This document shows positions 27,574-35,346 of a stretch of 38,937 nucleotides of DNA, piece by piece. Position 1 is the first letter of the stretch, and each line of letters opens with the position of its first letter. The DNA is taken from the NCBI RefSeq assembly GCF_003205615.1, contig NZ_PYBV01000014.1, positions 242,957 through 281,893 of the forward strand, in the 5' to 3' direction. The notes below the pieces were generated by a model. The model was not told the DNA's origin. It made no database searches and saw only the letters and a program-made list of their open reading frames with translations. Origin of the DNA: Micromonospora arborensis (GTDB taxonomy: Bacteria > Actinomycetota > Actinomycetes > Mycobacteriales > Micromonosporaceae). The translations under genes and the position numbers were made by a program.

Positions 27574-29406
27574 GTGCGTGACCCCAATGTGTCCCGATCC
27601 GTCGCCGGTCAGCTCTCGCCGGTCCGCCGTGCGTCCGACCTGCGCAGACTGCGCGCCGAGCGCTTCGACGTACTCGTCATCGGCGGCGGGGTGACCGGTG
27701 CCGGCGCAGCCCTGGACGCGGCGTCCCGGGGCCTGAAGGTGGCCCTGGTCGAGGCGCGCGACCTCGCGGCGGGCACCTCCAGCCGGTCCAGCAAACTCAT
27801 CCACGGTGGCCTGCGCTACCTGGAGCAGTTGGAGTTCCACCTCGTGCACGAGGCGCTCACCGAGCGCGGCCTGCTGGCCACCCGGCTTGCGCCGCACCTG
27901 GTGCGCCCGGTGCCGTTCCTGGTGCCGCTGCCGGCCGGGCGGGGCATCCGCGACCTGCCGGCCCGGATCTTCCGTCGCTCGTACTACGGCGCGGGCGTGG
28001 CCACCTACGACGCCTTCGCCGGACTCTTCGGCGGTGGTCGGGGCATGCCGCTGCATCGGCACCTGACCCGCGAAGGCGCCCGGAGGATCTTTCCGAGCCT
28101 GCGGGCCGACGCGGTGGCCGGGGCGATCCGCTACTACGACGGGCAGGTCGACGACGCCCGTCTGGTCGTCACTCTGGCCCGCACCGCGGCCAGCCTCGGT
28201 GCCACGGTGGTGAGCAGCGCGCGCGCCGTCGGGCTGATCCGGCAGGCCCGCGAGGTGACCGGTGTGCGCGTCCGGGACCTGGAGGCGCCGGCGGGCTCAC
28301 CGGACGCGGAGTTCGAGGTGCAGGCCCGTACCGTGATCGCCGCCACCGGTGTGTGGAGCGACGACATGTCCCGGATGCTCAACGACGTGGGCCTGCGGCC
28401 CGGCGTCCGGGTGCGCGCCTCCAAGGGGGTGCACCTGGTGGTGCCCCGCTCGGCGATCACCGGCGAGACCGGGCTCATCCTGCGTACGGCGAAGTCGGTG
28501 CTCTTCGTCATCCCGTGGGGCGGGCACTGGATCATCGGCACGACGGACACCGACTGGCGGCTGGACCGGTCCCACCCGGCCGCCTCGGCCAGTGACATCG
28601 ACTACCTCCTGCGGGAGGTCAACACGGTGCTGGACCGGCCGTTGACCACCGCGGACATCGAGGGGGTGTACGCCGGGCTGCGGCCGCTGCTGGCCGGCGA
28701 GGCCGACTCGACCTCGAAACTCTCCCGTGAGCACGCGGTCTTCGAGCCGATGCTCGGGCTGCTGCTGGTGGCCGGCGGCAAGTACACGACGTACCGGGTG
28801 ATGGCTTCCGACGTCGTCGACCGTGCGGTCCGTCGGCTCGGCGGCGGCAGGTCGTCGCGTACCGCCGACCTGCCGCTGCTCGGTGCCGACGGGTATCCGG
28901 CGATGTGGCGGGACCGGGCCGACCTGGCCCGCCGGCACGGCGTGCCGGTGGGCGTGGTGGAGCACCTGCTGGAGCGGTACGGCACCCTCACCCTGGACCT
29001 GCTGGCGCTGATCGACGCGGATCCACTGCTCGCGTCCCCGCTGGCCGGTGCTCCGGAGTATCTGGCGGCGGAGGTCGCCTACGCGGCGCGGGCCGAGGGT
29101 GCGCTGCACCTGGAGGACGTGCTGACCCGGCGGACCCGGATCTCGTTCGAGACCAGCCACCGGGGGTTGGAGTCGGCGGAGCACACCGCCGAGCTGATGG
29201 GCGCGGTGCTCGGCTGGGACGCGGCCACCCGGGCACGCGAGGTCGAGCACTACCGGGCCCGGGTGGAGGCGGAGCGGCAGTCCCAGCTGATGCCGGACGA
29301 CGCCGCGGCGGACGCGGCCCGGCTCGGTGCCCCGGACGTGCGGGGTTACGCGGCCGACCGGGGTGGCGACGACGACCAGGCGAAGCTGCGTCCGTCCGCT
29401 CGATGA
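27574..29406 (+). CDS. glpD: FAD-dependent glycerol-3-phosphate dehydrogenase
   Basis: This 610-residue enzyme oxidises glycerol-3-phosphate to dihydroxyacetone phosphate at the membrane. The N-terminal FAD motif is VLVIGGGVTGAGAALDAAS (about residue 35), followed by SSRSSKLIHGGLRYLEQ, typical of GlpD. The substrate domain contains IPWGGHWIIGTTDTDW and GGKYTTYRVMASD, and a C-terminal DAO_C helical domain is present. I chose the GTG at 27574 because TACGGT lies six bases before it and there is no good ribosome site; an ATG at 27538 is also possible. No glpF or glpK is adjacent. Confidence 0.92.
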   Translation: MRDPNVSRSVAGQLSPVRRASDLRRLRAERFDVLVIGGGVTGAGAALDAASRGLKVALVEARDLAAGTSSRSSKLIHGGLRYLEQLEFHLVHEALTERGLLATRLAPHLVRPVPFLVPLPAGRGIRDLPARIFRRSYYGAGVATYDAFAGLFGGGRGMPLHRHLTREGARRIFPSLRADAVAGAIRYYDGQVDDARLVVTLARTAASLGATVVSSARAVGLIRQAREVTGVRVRDLEAPAGSPDAEFEVQARTVIAATGVWSDDMSRMLNDVGLRPGVRVRASKGVHLVVPRSAITGETGLILRTAKSVLFVIPWGGHWIIGTTDTDWRLDRSHPAASASDIDYLLREVNTVLDRPLTTADIEGVYAGLRPLLAGEADSTSKLSREHAVFEPMLGLLLVAGGKYTTYRVMASDVVDRAVRRLGGGRSSRTADLPLLGADGYPAMWRDRADLARRHGVPVGVVEHLLERYGTLTLDLLALIDADPLLASPLAGAPEYLAAEVAYAARAEGALHLEDVLTRRTRISFETSHRGLESAEHTAELMGAVLGWDAATRAREVEHYRARVEAERQSQLMPDDAAADAARLGAPDVRGYAADRGGDDDQAKLRPSAR

Positions 29407-29410
29407 CGAT

Positions 29411-29442
29411 TTGGAACGTTACCAAGCGGTAACTATCGATAG
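29411..29442 (+). promoter_or_regulatory. Promoter with operator dyad in the spacer, upstream of lipoprotein gene
   Basis: TTGGAA (29411-29416), 17 bases and TATCGA (29434-29439) form a promoter. The spacer holds the perfect dyad GTTACC-AAGC-GGTAAC (29418-29433), and the -10 lies within CTATCGATAG. A second dyad, ACCTAC-GGTGGG-GTAGGT (29469-29486), overlaps TAGGTT seven bases before the GTG. Confidence 0.6.
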
Positions 29443-29494
29443 TGGCCCGGATGGTGGTTTCGGTCGCTACCTACGGTGGGGTAGGTTTCCGCGC

Positions 29495-30028
29495 GTGCTA
29501 CCCCGCGCGCGCTCTCGTCTACTGCTACCCGTCCTCGCCGCCGCGCTCGTCGGTGCACTGACCGGGTGCTCGCTGCTCGACCGGGACGCGGGGGGCACGT
29601 CGGTGGCGCAACCGTCCGCCGCGGCGGGTGGCGGAGCGCAGTTGGAGATCCCCACCACGGTCGCCGCCGGCCAGGTCAGCCTGCTTCAGCGGCTCGGCGC
29701 GGACGGCCCGCTGCGCACCCTGAGCGTCGAGCGGGACGGCGCGTGGCAGTGCCTCGACTGCGCCGGCGACGGGGTCACCTCCCGGGGCACCCTCGCCCCG
29801 GAGTTGGTCGAACGGCTCCAGGTGCTGCTCGCCGACCCGGCGCTGGCCACCGAGACCGATCAGGCGCGGACGTACCGGACCACCTGCATCGACGCGCTCA
29901 CGTCCAGCCTGCTCACCTCGACCGGCCTGATCACCTCGCAGGACTGCCCGGGTGAGGAGCGCACACGGGTCGCGGGAGAGATCCTGCTGCTGCTCACCCA
30001 GGCGACCCCGGCCGAGATCGTCGGCTGA
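29495..30028 (+). CDS. Small secreted lipoprotein
   Basis: This 177-residue protein has a lipoprotein signal, RARSRLLLPVLAAALVGALT then GC (lipobox LTGC), so it should be anchored outside the membrane. The mature part contains WQCLDCAGDG and two further cysteines (TTCIDAL, SQDCPG), which may form disulfides. I recognise no named domain. The GTG at 29495 is preceded by TAGGTT at seven bases, so the start may be leaderless from that box. The gene follows glpD by 88 bases but has its own promoter with a dyad in the spacer. Confidence 0.78.
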   Translation: MLPRARSRLLLPVLAAALVGALTGCSLLDRDAGGTSVAQPSAAAGGGAQLEIPTTVAAGQVSLLQRLGADGPLRTLSVERDGAWQCLDCAGDGVTSRGTLAPELVERLQVLLADPALATETDQARTYRTTCIDALTSSLLTSTGLITSQDCPGEERTRVAGEILLLLTQATPAEIVG

Positions 30029-30050
30029 GCACACCGCGCCGCCGCGCTGG

Positions 30051-31451
30051 TCAGAGCACCTTGCCGGGGTTGAGCAGGCCGGCCGGGTCCAGAGCCGACT
30101 TGATCGCCTGGTGCACCCGGACGCCGACCGGGCCGATCTCCCGGGCCAGCCAGTCCCGCTTGAGCAGCCCCACCCCGTGTTCTCCGGTGCACGTGCCGCC
30201 CAGGTCCAGGCCGAGCCGCATGATCTCGTCGAACGCCCGGCGGCCCCGCTGCACGCTCGCCGGGTCGGCCCGGTCGACCACGATGTTCGGGTGCATGTTG
30301 CCATCCCCGGCGTGCCCCACCACGCCGATCGGCACCTCGCACTCCACCGCGATCCGGGCCACCCCGTCCAGCAGCGCCGCGAGCGAGCCGCGTGGCACCG
30401 CCACATCGTCGATCACCAGGCCGCCGTTGCCGCCCGGGTAGGCGTCGGCGGCGAACTTCTCCATCGCCGGGTGGGCCAGCCGGCGGGCCTGCAGGAGCGC
30501 TGCCGCCTCCACCGCGTCGGTGGCCGCGTAGACCTCGTCCGCCCCGGCGGCCTCGCACACCTCGGCCAGGCCGGCCAGGTCCTCGGCGGCCCGGGCGCCG
30601 GTGTCCACGGCGGCCAGCAGCAGGGCCTGCGCGTCGGTCCGCAACCCCATCGGCTGGTACGCCTCGATCGCCCGCAGGTGGGTCTGGTCGAGCAACTCCA
30701 GCAGGCTCGGGGTGAGCCCACGAGCCGCGATCTCGGCCACCGCCGCGCCGGCCGCAGCGGTGGATCCGAAGACCGCCACCAGGGTCAGCGACTCGGCCGG
30801 TGCCGGGCGCAGAGCCACGGTCACCTCGGTGATCACCCCGAGGGTGCCCTCCGAGCCGACGAAGAGCCGGGTCAGGTCGTAACCAGCCACCCCCTTGGCC
30901 GTACGCCGACCGGTGCGCAGCACCTCACCGGAGGCGAGCACCACCTCCAGGCCGAGCACGTACTCGGTGGTCACGCCGTACTTCACGCAGCACATCCCGC
31001 CGGCGTTGGTGGCCACGTTGCCGCCGATCGTGGACGACTCCCAGGAGCCGGGGTCCGGCGGGTACCAGAGCCCCTGCTCGGCCACCGCCCCGGCCAGCGC
31101 CGCGTTGACCACCCCCGGCTGAACCACCGCGATCCGGCTCACCGGGTCGATCTCCCGAATCTCGTCCATCGCGACGGTGCTGAGCACCACCGCACCGTCC
31201 ACCGCGTTCGCCGCGCCGGCCAGCCCGGTCCGCGCGCCCTGCGGCACCACCGGTACGCCGTGCCGCGCCGCCGCCCGGACCACCGCGACCACCTGTTCGG
31301 TGCTGCGTGGGCGGGTCACCACGAGCGGGGTGCCGGCGGCGCACAGGTCGGCCTCGTCCCGCTGGTGCATCCGCAGCAGATCCGGGTCGGTGAGCACGGC
31401 GTCGGCGCCGAGCGCGGCGCGCAGGTCGTCGAGGAGACTGGTGGGGGCCAT
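30051..31451 (-). CDS. FAD-linked oxidase, GlcD/D-lactate dehydrogenase type
   Basis: This 466-residue flavoprotein has an FAD_binding_4 domain (HGVPVVPQGARTGLAGAANA; STIGGNVATNAGGMCCVKYG) and an FAD-oxidase C-terminal domain (GHAGDGNMHPNIVVD; CTGEHGVGLLKRDW). It belongs to the family of glycolate oxidase GlcD, D-lactate and D-2-hydroxyglutarate dehydrogenases, which oxidise 2-hydroxy acids. No GlcE or GlcF partner is next to it, so a single-subunit D-2-hydroxyacid dehydrogenase is more likely than glycolate oxidase. I chose the ATG at 31451 (MAPTSLLDDL) over 31490, which would put coding sequence over the divergent dyad. Confidence 0.9.
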   Translation of the reverse strand: MAPTSLLDDLRAALGADAVLTDPDLLRMHQRDEADLCAAGTPLVVTRPRSTEQVVAVVRAAARHGVPVVPQGARTGLAGAANAVDGAVVLSTVAMDEIREIDPVSRIAVVQPGVVNAALAGAVAEQGLWYPPDPGSWESSTIGGNVATNAGGMCCVKYGVTTEYVLGLEVVLASGEVLRTGRRTAKGVAGYDLTRLFVGSEGTLGVITEVTVALRPAPAESLTLVAVFGSTAAAGAAVAEIAARGLTPSLLELLDQTHLRAIEAYQPMGLRTDAQALLLAAVDTGARAAEDLAGLAEVCEAAGADEVYAATDAVEAAALLQARRLAHPAMEKFAADAYPGGNGGLVIDDVAVPRGSLAALLDGVARIAVECEVPIGVVGHAGDGNMHPNIVVDRADPASVQRGRRAFDEIMRLGLDLGGTCTGEHGVGLLKRDWLAREIGPVGVRVHQAIKSALDPAGLLNPGKVL

Positions 31452-31478
31452 GCAGCCGAGGCTAGGTCGGCGGCTGCC

Positions 31479-31494
31479 GATCATCAACATGATC
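31479..31494. promoter_or_regulatory. Operator-like dyad between oxidase and DUF4031 genes
   Basis: GATCAT-CAAC-ATGATC is a perfect inverted repeat in the 68-bp divergent region, so it could control both genes. No regulator is encoded nearby. Confidence 0.4.
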
Positions 31495-31519
31495 GACTGT
31501 GCGGGATAGCTTTGGCAGC

Positions 31520-31813
31520 ATGCTCTACCTGGACCGGCCTGTCTGGCCGTGGCGCGGCCGGCTCTGGTCCCACCTGATCAGCGACGTCTCGTACGCCGAA
31601 CTGCACGCCTTCGCCGAGGCGCTCGGCGCCCCCCGGCGCGGCTTCGACCGGGACCATTACGACATCCCGGCCGACCGGTTCGCCGCGGCGGTGTGGCTCG
31701 GTGCCCAGGAGGTGCCGAGCCGGGAGCTGGTCCGGTTGCTCCGCGAGGCCGGCCTGCGCCGCCCGAAGCACCTGGTCAGCGCAGGTCAGCCGGCCCCGCC
31801 GTCGGCTCGGTGA
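31520..31813 (+). CDS. DUF4031 domain protein
   Basis: This 97-residue protein begins MLYLDRPVWPWRGRLWSHLI and contains SYAELHAFAEALGAPRRGFD and HYDIPADRF, the signature of DUF4031. Several tryptophans and the order R-x-x-H-L-x-S-D are typical of the family. Function is unknown. TAGCTT lies seven bases upstream of the ATG with no ribosome site, so it is probably leaderless. Its last 38 bases overlap the 3' end of the convergent HD-domain gene. Confidence 0.85.
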   Translation: MLYLDRPVWPWRGRLWSHLISDVSYAELHAFAEALGAPRRGFDRDHYDIPADRFAAAVWLGAQEVPSRELVRLLREAGLRRPKHLVSAGQPAPPSAR

Positions 31814-32441
31814 GCGCGGCCAGCTCACGACGTACGTTGTCGCGGGCGGGCACCTCCCAGCGGCTGGCCAGCGGCGGCAGCCGAAACAGCGCGGGCAGCG
31901 TCAGCAGTCCCGTCAGCACCGCGGCCCGCCCGGCCCGGAAGGCCGGCTCCGGCACATGGGCGTACTCCCGTCGGACCGCCGCCGCGTAGCGTTCGTACGC
32001 GGCCGGCGACGTGGCAAGCACGGCGAGGTCCGCGTCGCAGAGCAGCGCGCCGTCGGTGTCACCCGGCGCCACCTCGTGCCCGGCGGTGAGCAGCACCAGC
32101 CGGCGTACCTCGGCCACCGTGGGCGCCGGCACCCCGAGTCCGGTGAGCACGCTGTCGGCCAGCGCAGCGCTGTCCCGTTCGTTGGCGTCGCCGGCGGCCC
32201 GCGGGTCGTAGACGGCGTCGTGCCACCAGGCCGCCAACCGGACCACGTCGACCCGGTCGGCCAGCTCGGCGTGCTGGTCCACCACGTCCAGCACCGCCGT
32301 CAGGTGGGCCACCGTGTGGTAGTGCCGGTGCGGCTCCCGCCACCGGGTGAGGAGTTGCTCCCCGGCCCGGGTCGACTCCGCGTCCGGCCGCGCACCGGCG
32401 CCGAGGGCCGCCACCCGCCATCGATCCAACAGATCAACCAC
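31776..32441 (-). CDS. HD-domain predicted metal-dependent phosphohydrolase
   Basis: This protein of about 221 residues has the HD signature HYHTVAHLTAVLDVVDQHA with AAWWHDAVYDP, then LLTAGHE and LLCDADLAVLA, giving the H...HD...D metal ligands. The family is likely to hydrolyse phosphate esters, possibly nucleotides, but the substrate is not known. I prefer the GTG at 32441 (VVDLLDRWR), which matches where relatives usually start; a GTG at 32501 would add 20 residues and reach the FUSC promoter. The 3' end overlaps the DUF4031 gene in the opposite direction. Confidence 0.82.
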   Translation of the reverse strand: MVDLLDRWRVAALGAGARPDAESTRAGEQLLTRWREPHRHYHTVAHLTAVLDVVDQHAELADRVDVVRLAAWWHDAVYDPRAAGDANERDSAALADSVLTGLGVPAPTVAEVRRLVLLTAGHEVAPGDTDGALLCDADLAVLATSPAAYERYAAAVRREYAHVPEPAFRAGRAAVLTGLLTLPALFRLPPLASRWEVPARDNVRRELAALTEPTAGPADLR

Positions 32442-32515
32442 CAGCCGAGTCTGCCGTATCGCTTCGCGGCACGGCACGGGAGGATTCAGCCGGCCACCCA
32501 CGGGTAGTCGCGCCC

Positions 32516-33781
32516 ATGGCCGTGGCCCGGGACAACCGACCTCCGATGGTGCGACGTACCGCGCTGCGCGAGGGTCTGGTGGACATCGACGGCGCGCGGA
32601 TCGCCGAAGCCACCGAACAACTGCGCCATCGGGGTCGCGCCACCCTGCACGACCGGCTGCACCGGGTACGGATGGCCGGCGGACTGGCCGTGCAGGCGGG
32701 GCTGGCCGCCGGGGTGGCGTACCTGATCTCGCACAAGGTGCTCGGCAACCCGCAACCGGTCTTCGCGCCGATCTCCGCGGTCGGCACCCTGGCCGCGTCG
32801 GTCGGCCAGCGGTTCCGCCGGACCGTGGAGTTGATCGCCGGGGTGGGGATCGGCGTCGCCATCGGTGACTTCCTGATCTACCTGCTCGGCACCGGGGCGT
32901 GGCAGCTCGGCCTGGTGGTCACGGTGGCGATCCTGCTCACGATCTTCGCCGGTGCGAGTGTGGCGATCGTCATCCAGGCGGCGGCCACGGCGGTGCTGAT
33001 CGTCACGCTGAGCCCCTCCACCCAGAATCTGGAGATCCCACGCTTCGTCGACGCCTTCCTCGGTGGTGGGGTCGCGCTGCTGGTCACGGCGGTGCTGCTG
33101 CCGCTGAACCCGCTCCGGGTGATCAACCGGGCCGCCCGGCCGGCGCTGGACCTGCTCGCCACCCAGCTCGACATCACCGCCGACGGGCTGCGCAGCCGCG
33201 ACCGGGCGAGCGTCCAGCGGGCCCTGGATCGGCTGCGCAACAACAAGGACGAGCTGAACACGCTGGCCGAGGCGATCGAGGGCGCGAAGGAGACCTCCAC
33301 CCTCTCCCCGGCCCGCTGGCACCGCCGGGGCGAGCTGATCCACTACGCGGAGGCGGCCGACCCGATCGACCGGGCGATGCGCAACACCGGCACGCTGATC
33401 CGCCGGTCCGTCACGCTGATCGAGGACGAGGAGCCGGTGCCCGATCCGATGCCGGACGCGATCGGTCACCTCGCCGAGTCGGTCCGGCTGCTCAAGCAGG
33501 AGTTCGCCGCCGGTGAGGAGCCGCAGAAGGCCCGGGAGCGGTCGCTGCGCGCGGTCAGCGAGGCCGGCCGGGCGTACGGTGCCGGGGTCGGCTTCTCCGG
33601 CAGCGTGGTCGTCGCCCAGATCCGGACCACCGCGAGCGACCTGCTGGTGGCCTCCGGGATCGAGCAGGAGGAGGCGAACCGGTGGATCCGCACCGCCTTC
33701 GGAGAGCAGGAACGACCGGTCGGTGAACCCGCCGGGCCCAACGAGGCGCCGAAACCACCCACCGCCCCACCGGTGGGCTGA
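32516..33781 (+). CDS. FUSC family membrane protein
   Basis: This 421-residue protein has about five TM helices between residues 55 and 200 (for example GLAVQAGLAAGVAYLISHK, ELIAGVGIGVAIGDFLIYLL and VDAFLGGGVALLVTAVLLPL), followed by a long cytoplasmic helical region and a proline-rich tail. The segment NPQPVFAPISAVGTLAASVG-QRFRRT is typical of FUSC (fusaric acid resistance/aromatic acid exporter) proteins. Export of aromatic acids is the family role; the actual substrate is not known. The ATG at 32516 is short of a ribosome site, and GTAGTC lies just upstream. Confidence 0.85.
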   Translation: MAVARDNRPPMVRRTALREGLVDIDGARIAEATEQLRHRGRATLHDRLHRVRMAGGLAVQAGLAAGVAYLISHKVLGNPQPVFAPISAVGTLAASVGQRFRRTVELIAGVGIGVAIGDFLIYLLGTGAWQLGLVVTVAILLTIFAGASVAIVIQAAATAVLIVTLSPSTQNLEIPRFVDAFLGGGVALLVTAVLLPLNPLRVINRAARPALDLLATQLDITADGLRSRDRASVQRALDRLRNNKDELNTLAEAIEGAKETSTLSPARWHRRGELIHYAEAADPIDRAMRNTGTLIRRSVTLIEDEEPVPDPMPDAIGHLAESVRLLKQEFAAGEEPQKARERSLRAVSEAGRAYGAGVGFSGSVVVAQIRTTASDLLVASGIEQEEANRWIRTAFGEQERPVGEPAGPNEAPKPPTAPPVG

Positions 33782-33801
33782 GCAGGACCCAGCCCACCTC
33801 G

Positions 33802-33843
33802 GCGCTGCGCGCTCAGCCCAGCGACGGAGCGCTGCGCGCTCAG
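33802..33843. repeat. 15-bp direct repeat between convergent genes
   Basis: GCGCTGCGCGCTCAG occurs at 33802-33816 and 33829-33843, period 27. Each copy can fold as a small hairpin; the second includes the stop of the minus-strand gene. Confidence 0.6.
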
Positions 33844-35114
33844 GCCAGCTCGGCGAGCGCGGCGAGCAGCCGGTCCACCTGTGCGGCCGTGCTGCCCAGG
33901 CCGATGCTGGCGCGCAGCGCCGTCGGCGGCAGGTCCCGCCGGCCGGTACGCCCCGCCGCCTCGGTGAGCAGCCGTTGGGCCAGCGGGTGGGCACAGAACA
34001 ACCCGTCGCGTACGCCGATCCGGTGCTCGGTGGCCAGCCGCGCGGCCACGTCGGCGGAATCCCAGCCGGCGACCACGAACGAGACGATGCCGACCCGGGG
34101 TGCGTCCGGGCCGAAGGTACGCAGCTCCACCACGTGCGGCAGGGCGGCGATGCCGGTCCGCAGGCGGGCCAGCAGCGCCTGCTCCTGGGCGGCCAGCGCG
34201 GCTCGGTCGGCGTCGCCGAGCGCCGTGCACACGGCCGCCAGCGCCACCGCGCCGAGCAGGTTCGGGGTGCCACCCTCGTGCCGTGCCGGACCGGTCGTCC
34301 AGGTCACGTCATGGGTCGCCGGACCGACGCGGCTGGTGGCGCCGCCACCCGCCAGGTACGGCGGGGCGACATCCAACCAGTCCGCCCGCCCGATCAGCAC
34401 GCCCGCACCGAACGGCGCGTACAGCTTGTGGCCCGACACGGCCAGGTAGTCGACGTCGAGGGTGAGCAGGTCGACCGGGGCGTGCGGGGCGAGTTGCGCG
34501 GCGTCGAGCACGATCCGGGCACCGTGCCGGTGAGCCACCCGGGCCAGCTCGGCGACCGGCCACCGCTCACCTGTCACGTTGCTCGCACCGGTCACCGCGA
34601 CCAGCACCGGAAGGGCCGGGCTGCTGCCCCGACGCAGCTCGCTGAGGGCGGAGGCGAGGTCGCGTACCGCCCCGGCGGGGTCGGTGGGCACCGGCAGCCG
34701 CACCGAGCCGCGCGGCCAGGGCAGCAGGTTGGCGTGGTGCTCGCCCGCGAAGGTGACCACTGTCGTGCCGGCCGGCAGTGCCCGCGCCAGCAGGTTGAGC
34801 GCGTCGGTGGTGTTGCGGGTGAAGATCACGTGATCGTCGGCGCGGGCGCCGAAGAAGTCGCCGATCGTCTGCCGGGCCTGCTCGTAGGCGAGGGTGCAGC
34901 GCCGGGACAGTGCGCCCGCGCCACGATGCACGCTGGCGTACCAGGGCAGCAGCTCGGCCACCGCGTCGGCGGCGGCCTGCGCGCACGGTGCGCTGGCCGC
35001 GTAGTCCAGGTTGATCTCGCCTGGTACGCCGAGGACGTCGAGCGGCCGCGACGAGGCCGGCGTGCGCGTGGCGTCGAAGCGGGTGGGCAGCGAGGGGACA
35101 AGGGTGACGGGCAC
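33840..35114 (-). CDS. Cysteine-desulfurase-like class V aminotransferase
   Basis: This 424-residue PLP enzyme starts at a GTG at 35114 with GGAGG eight bases upstream. Landmarks are INLDYAASAPCAQAAADAV, the PLP lysine in YLAVSGHKLYAPFGAGVL (Lys230), HANLLPW near the substrate site and GLFCAHPLAQRLL with Cys374 in the position of the catalytic cysteine loop of SufS/CsdA-type enzymes. A desulfurase role is therefore plausible but not certain; no suf genes are adjacent. CCGGGGTC-AGG-GACCCCGG (35125-35143) forms a hairpin that partly covers the ribosome site. Confidence 0.82.
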   Translation of the reverse strand: MPVTLVPSLPTRFDATRTPASSRPLDVLGVPGEINLDYAASAPCAQAAADAVAELLPWYASVHRGAGALSRRCTLAYEQARQTIGDFFGARADDHVIFTRNTTDALNLLARALPAGTTVVTFAGEHHANLLPWPRGSVRLPVPTDPAGAVRDLASALSELRRGSSPALPVLVAVTGASNVTGERWPVAELARVAHRHGARIVLDAAQLAPHAPVDLLTLDVDYLAVSGHKLYAPFGAGVLIGRADWLDVAPPYLAGGGATSRVGPATHDVTWTTGPARHEGGTPNLLGAVALAAVCTALGDADRAALAAQEQALLARLRTGIAALPHVVELRTFGPDAPRVGIVSFVVAGWDSADVAARLATEHRIGVRDGLFCAHPLAQRLLTEAAGRTGRRDLPPTALRASIGLGSTAAQVDRLLAALAELA

Positions 35115-35346
35115 GCCGGAACCTCCGGGGTCAGGGACCCCGGGTGCACTGGTCGGACGGGGTCCGCGCTTGCCCAGCACACCGATCGGGCTGGGCCCGG
35201 TCATCACCCGGGGCACCCCACCGCGAACTCGACGAGGGTTGCCGGCCAGCAAGCCGGGGCTGAACGCTGGCACTCGTGACCTGTCGGCAGCATAGCGGCT
35301 ACCGATGCGCCAGGACCAGCCGGCAGCGGATGGCTACGCTGACCGC

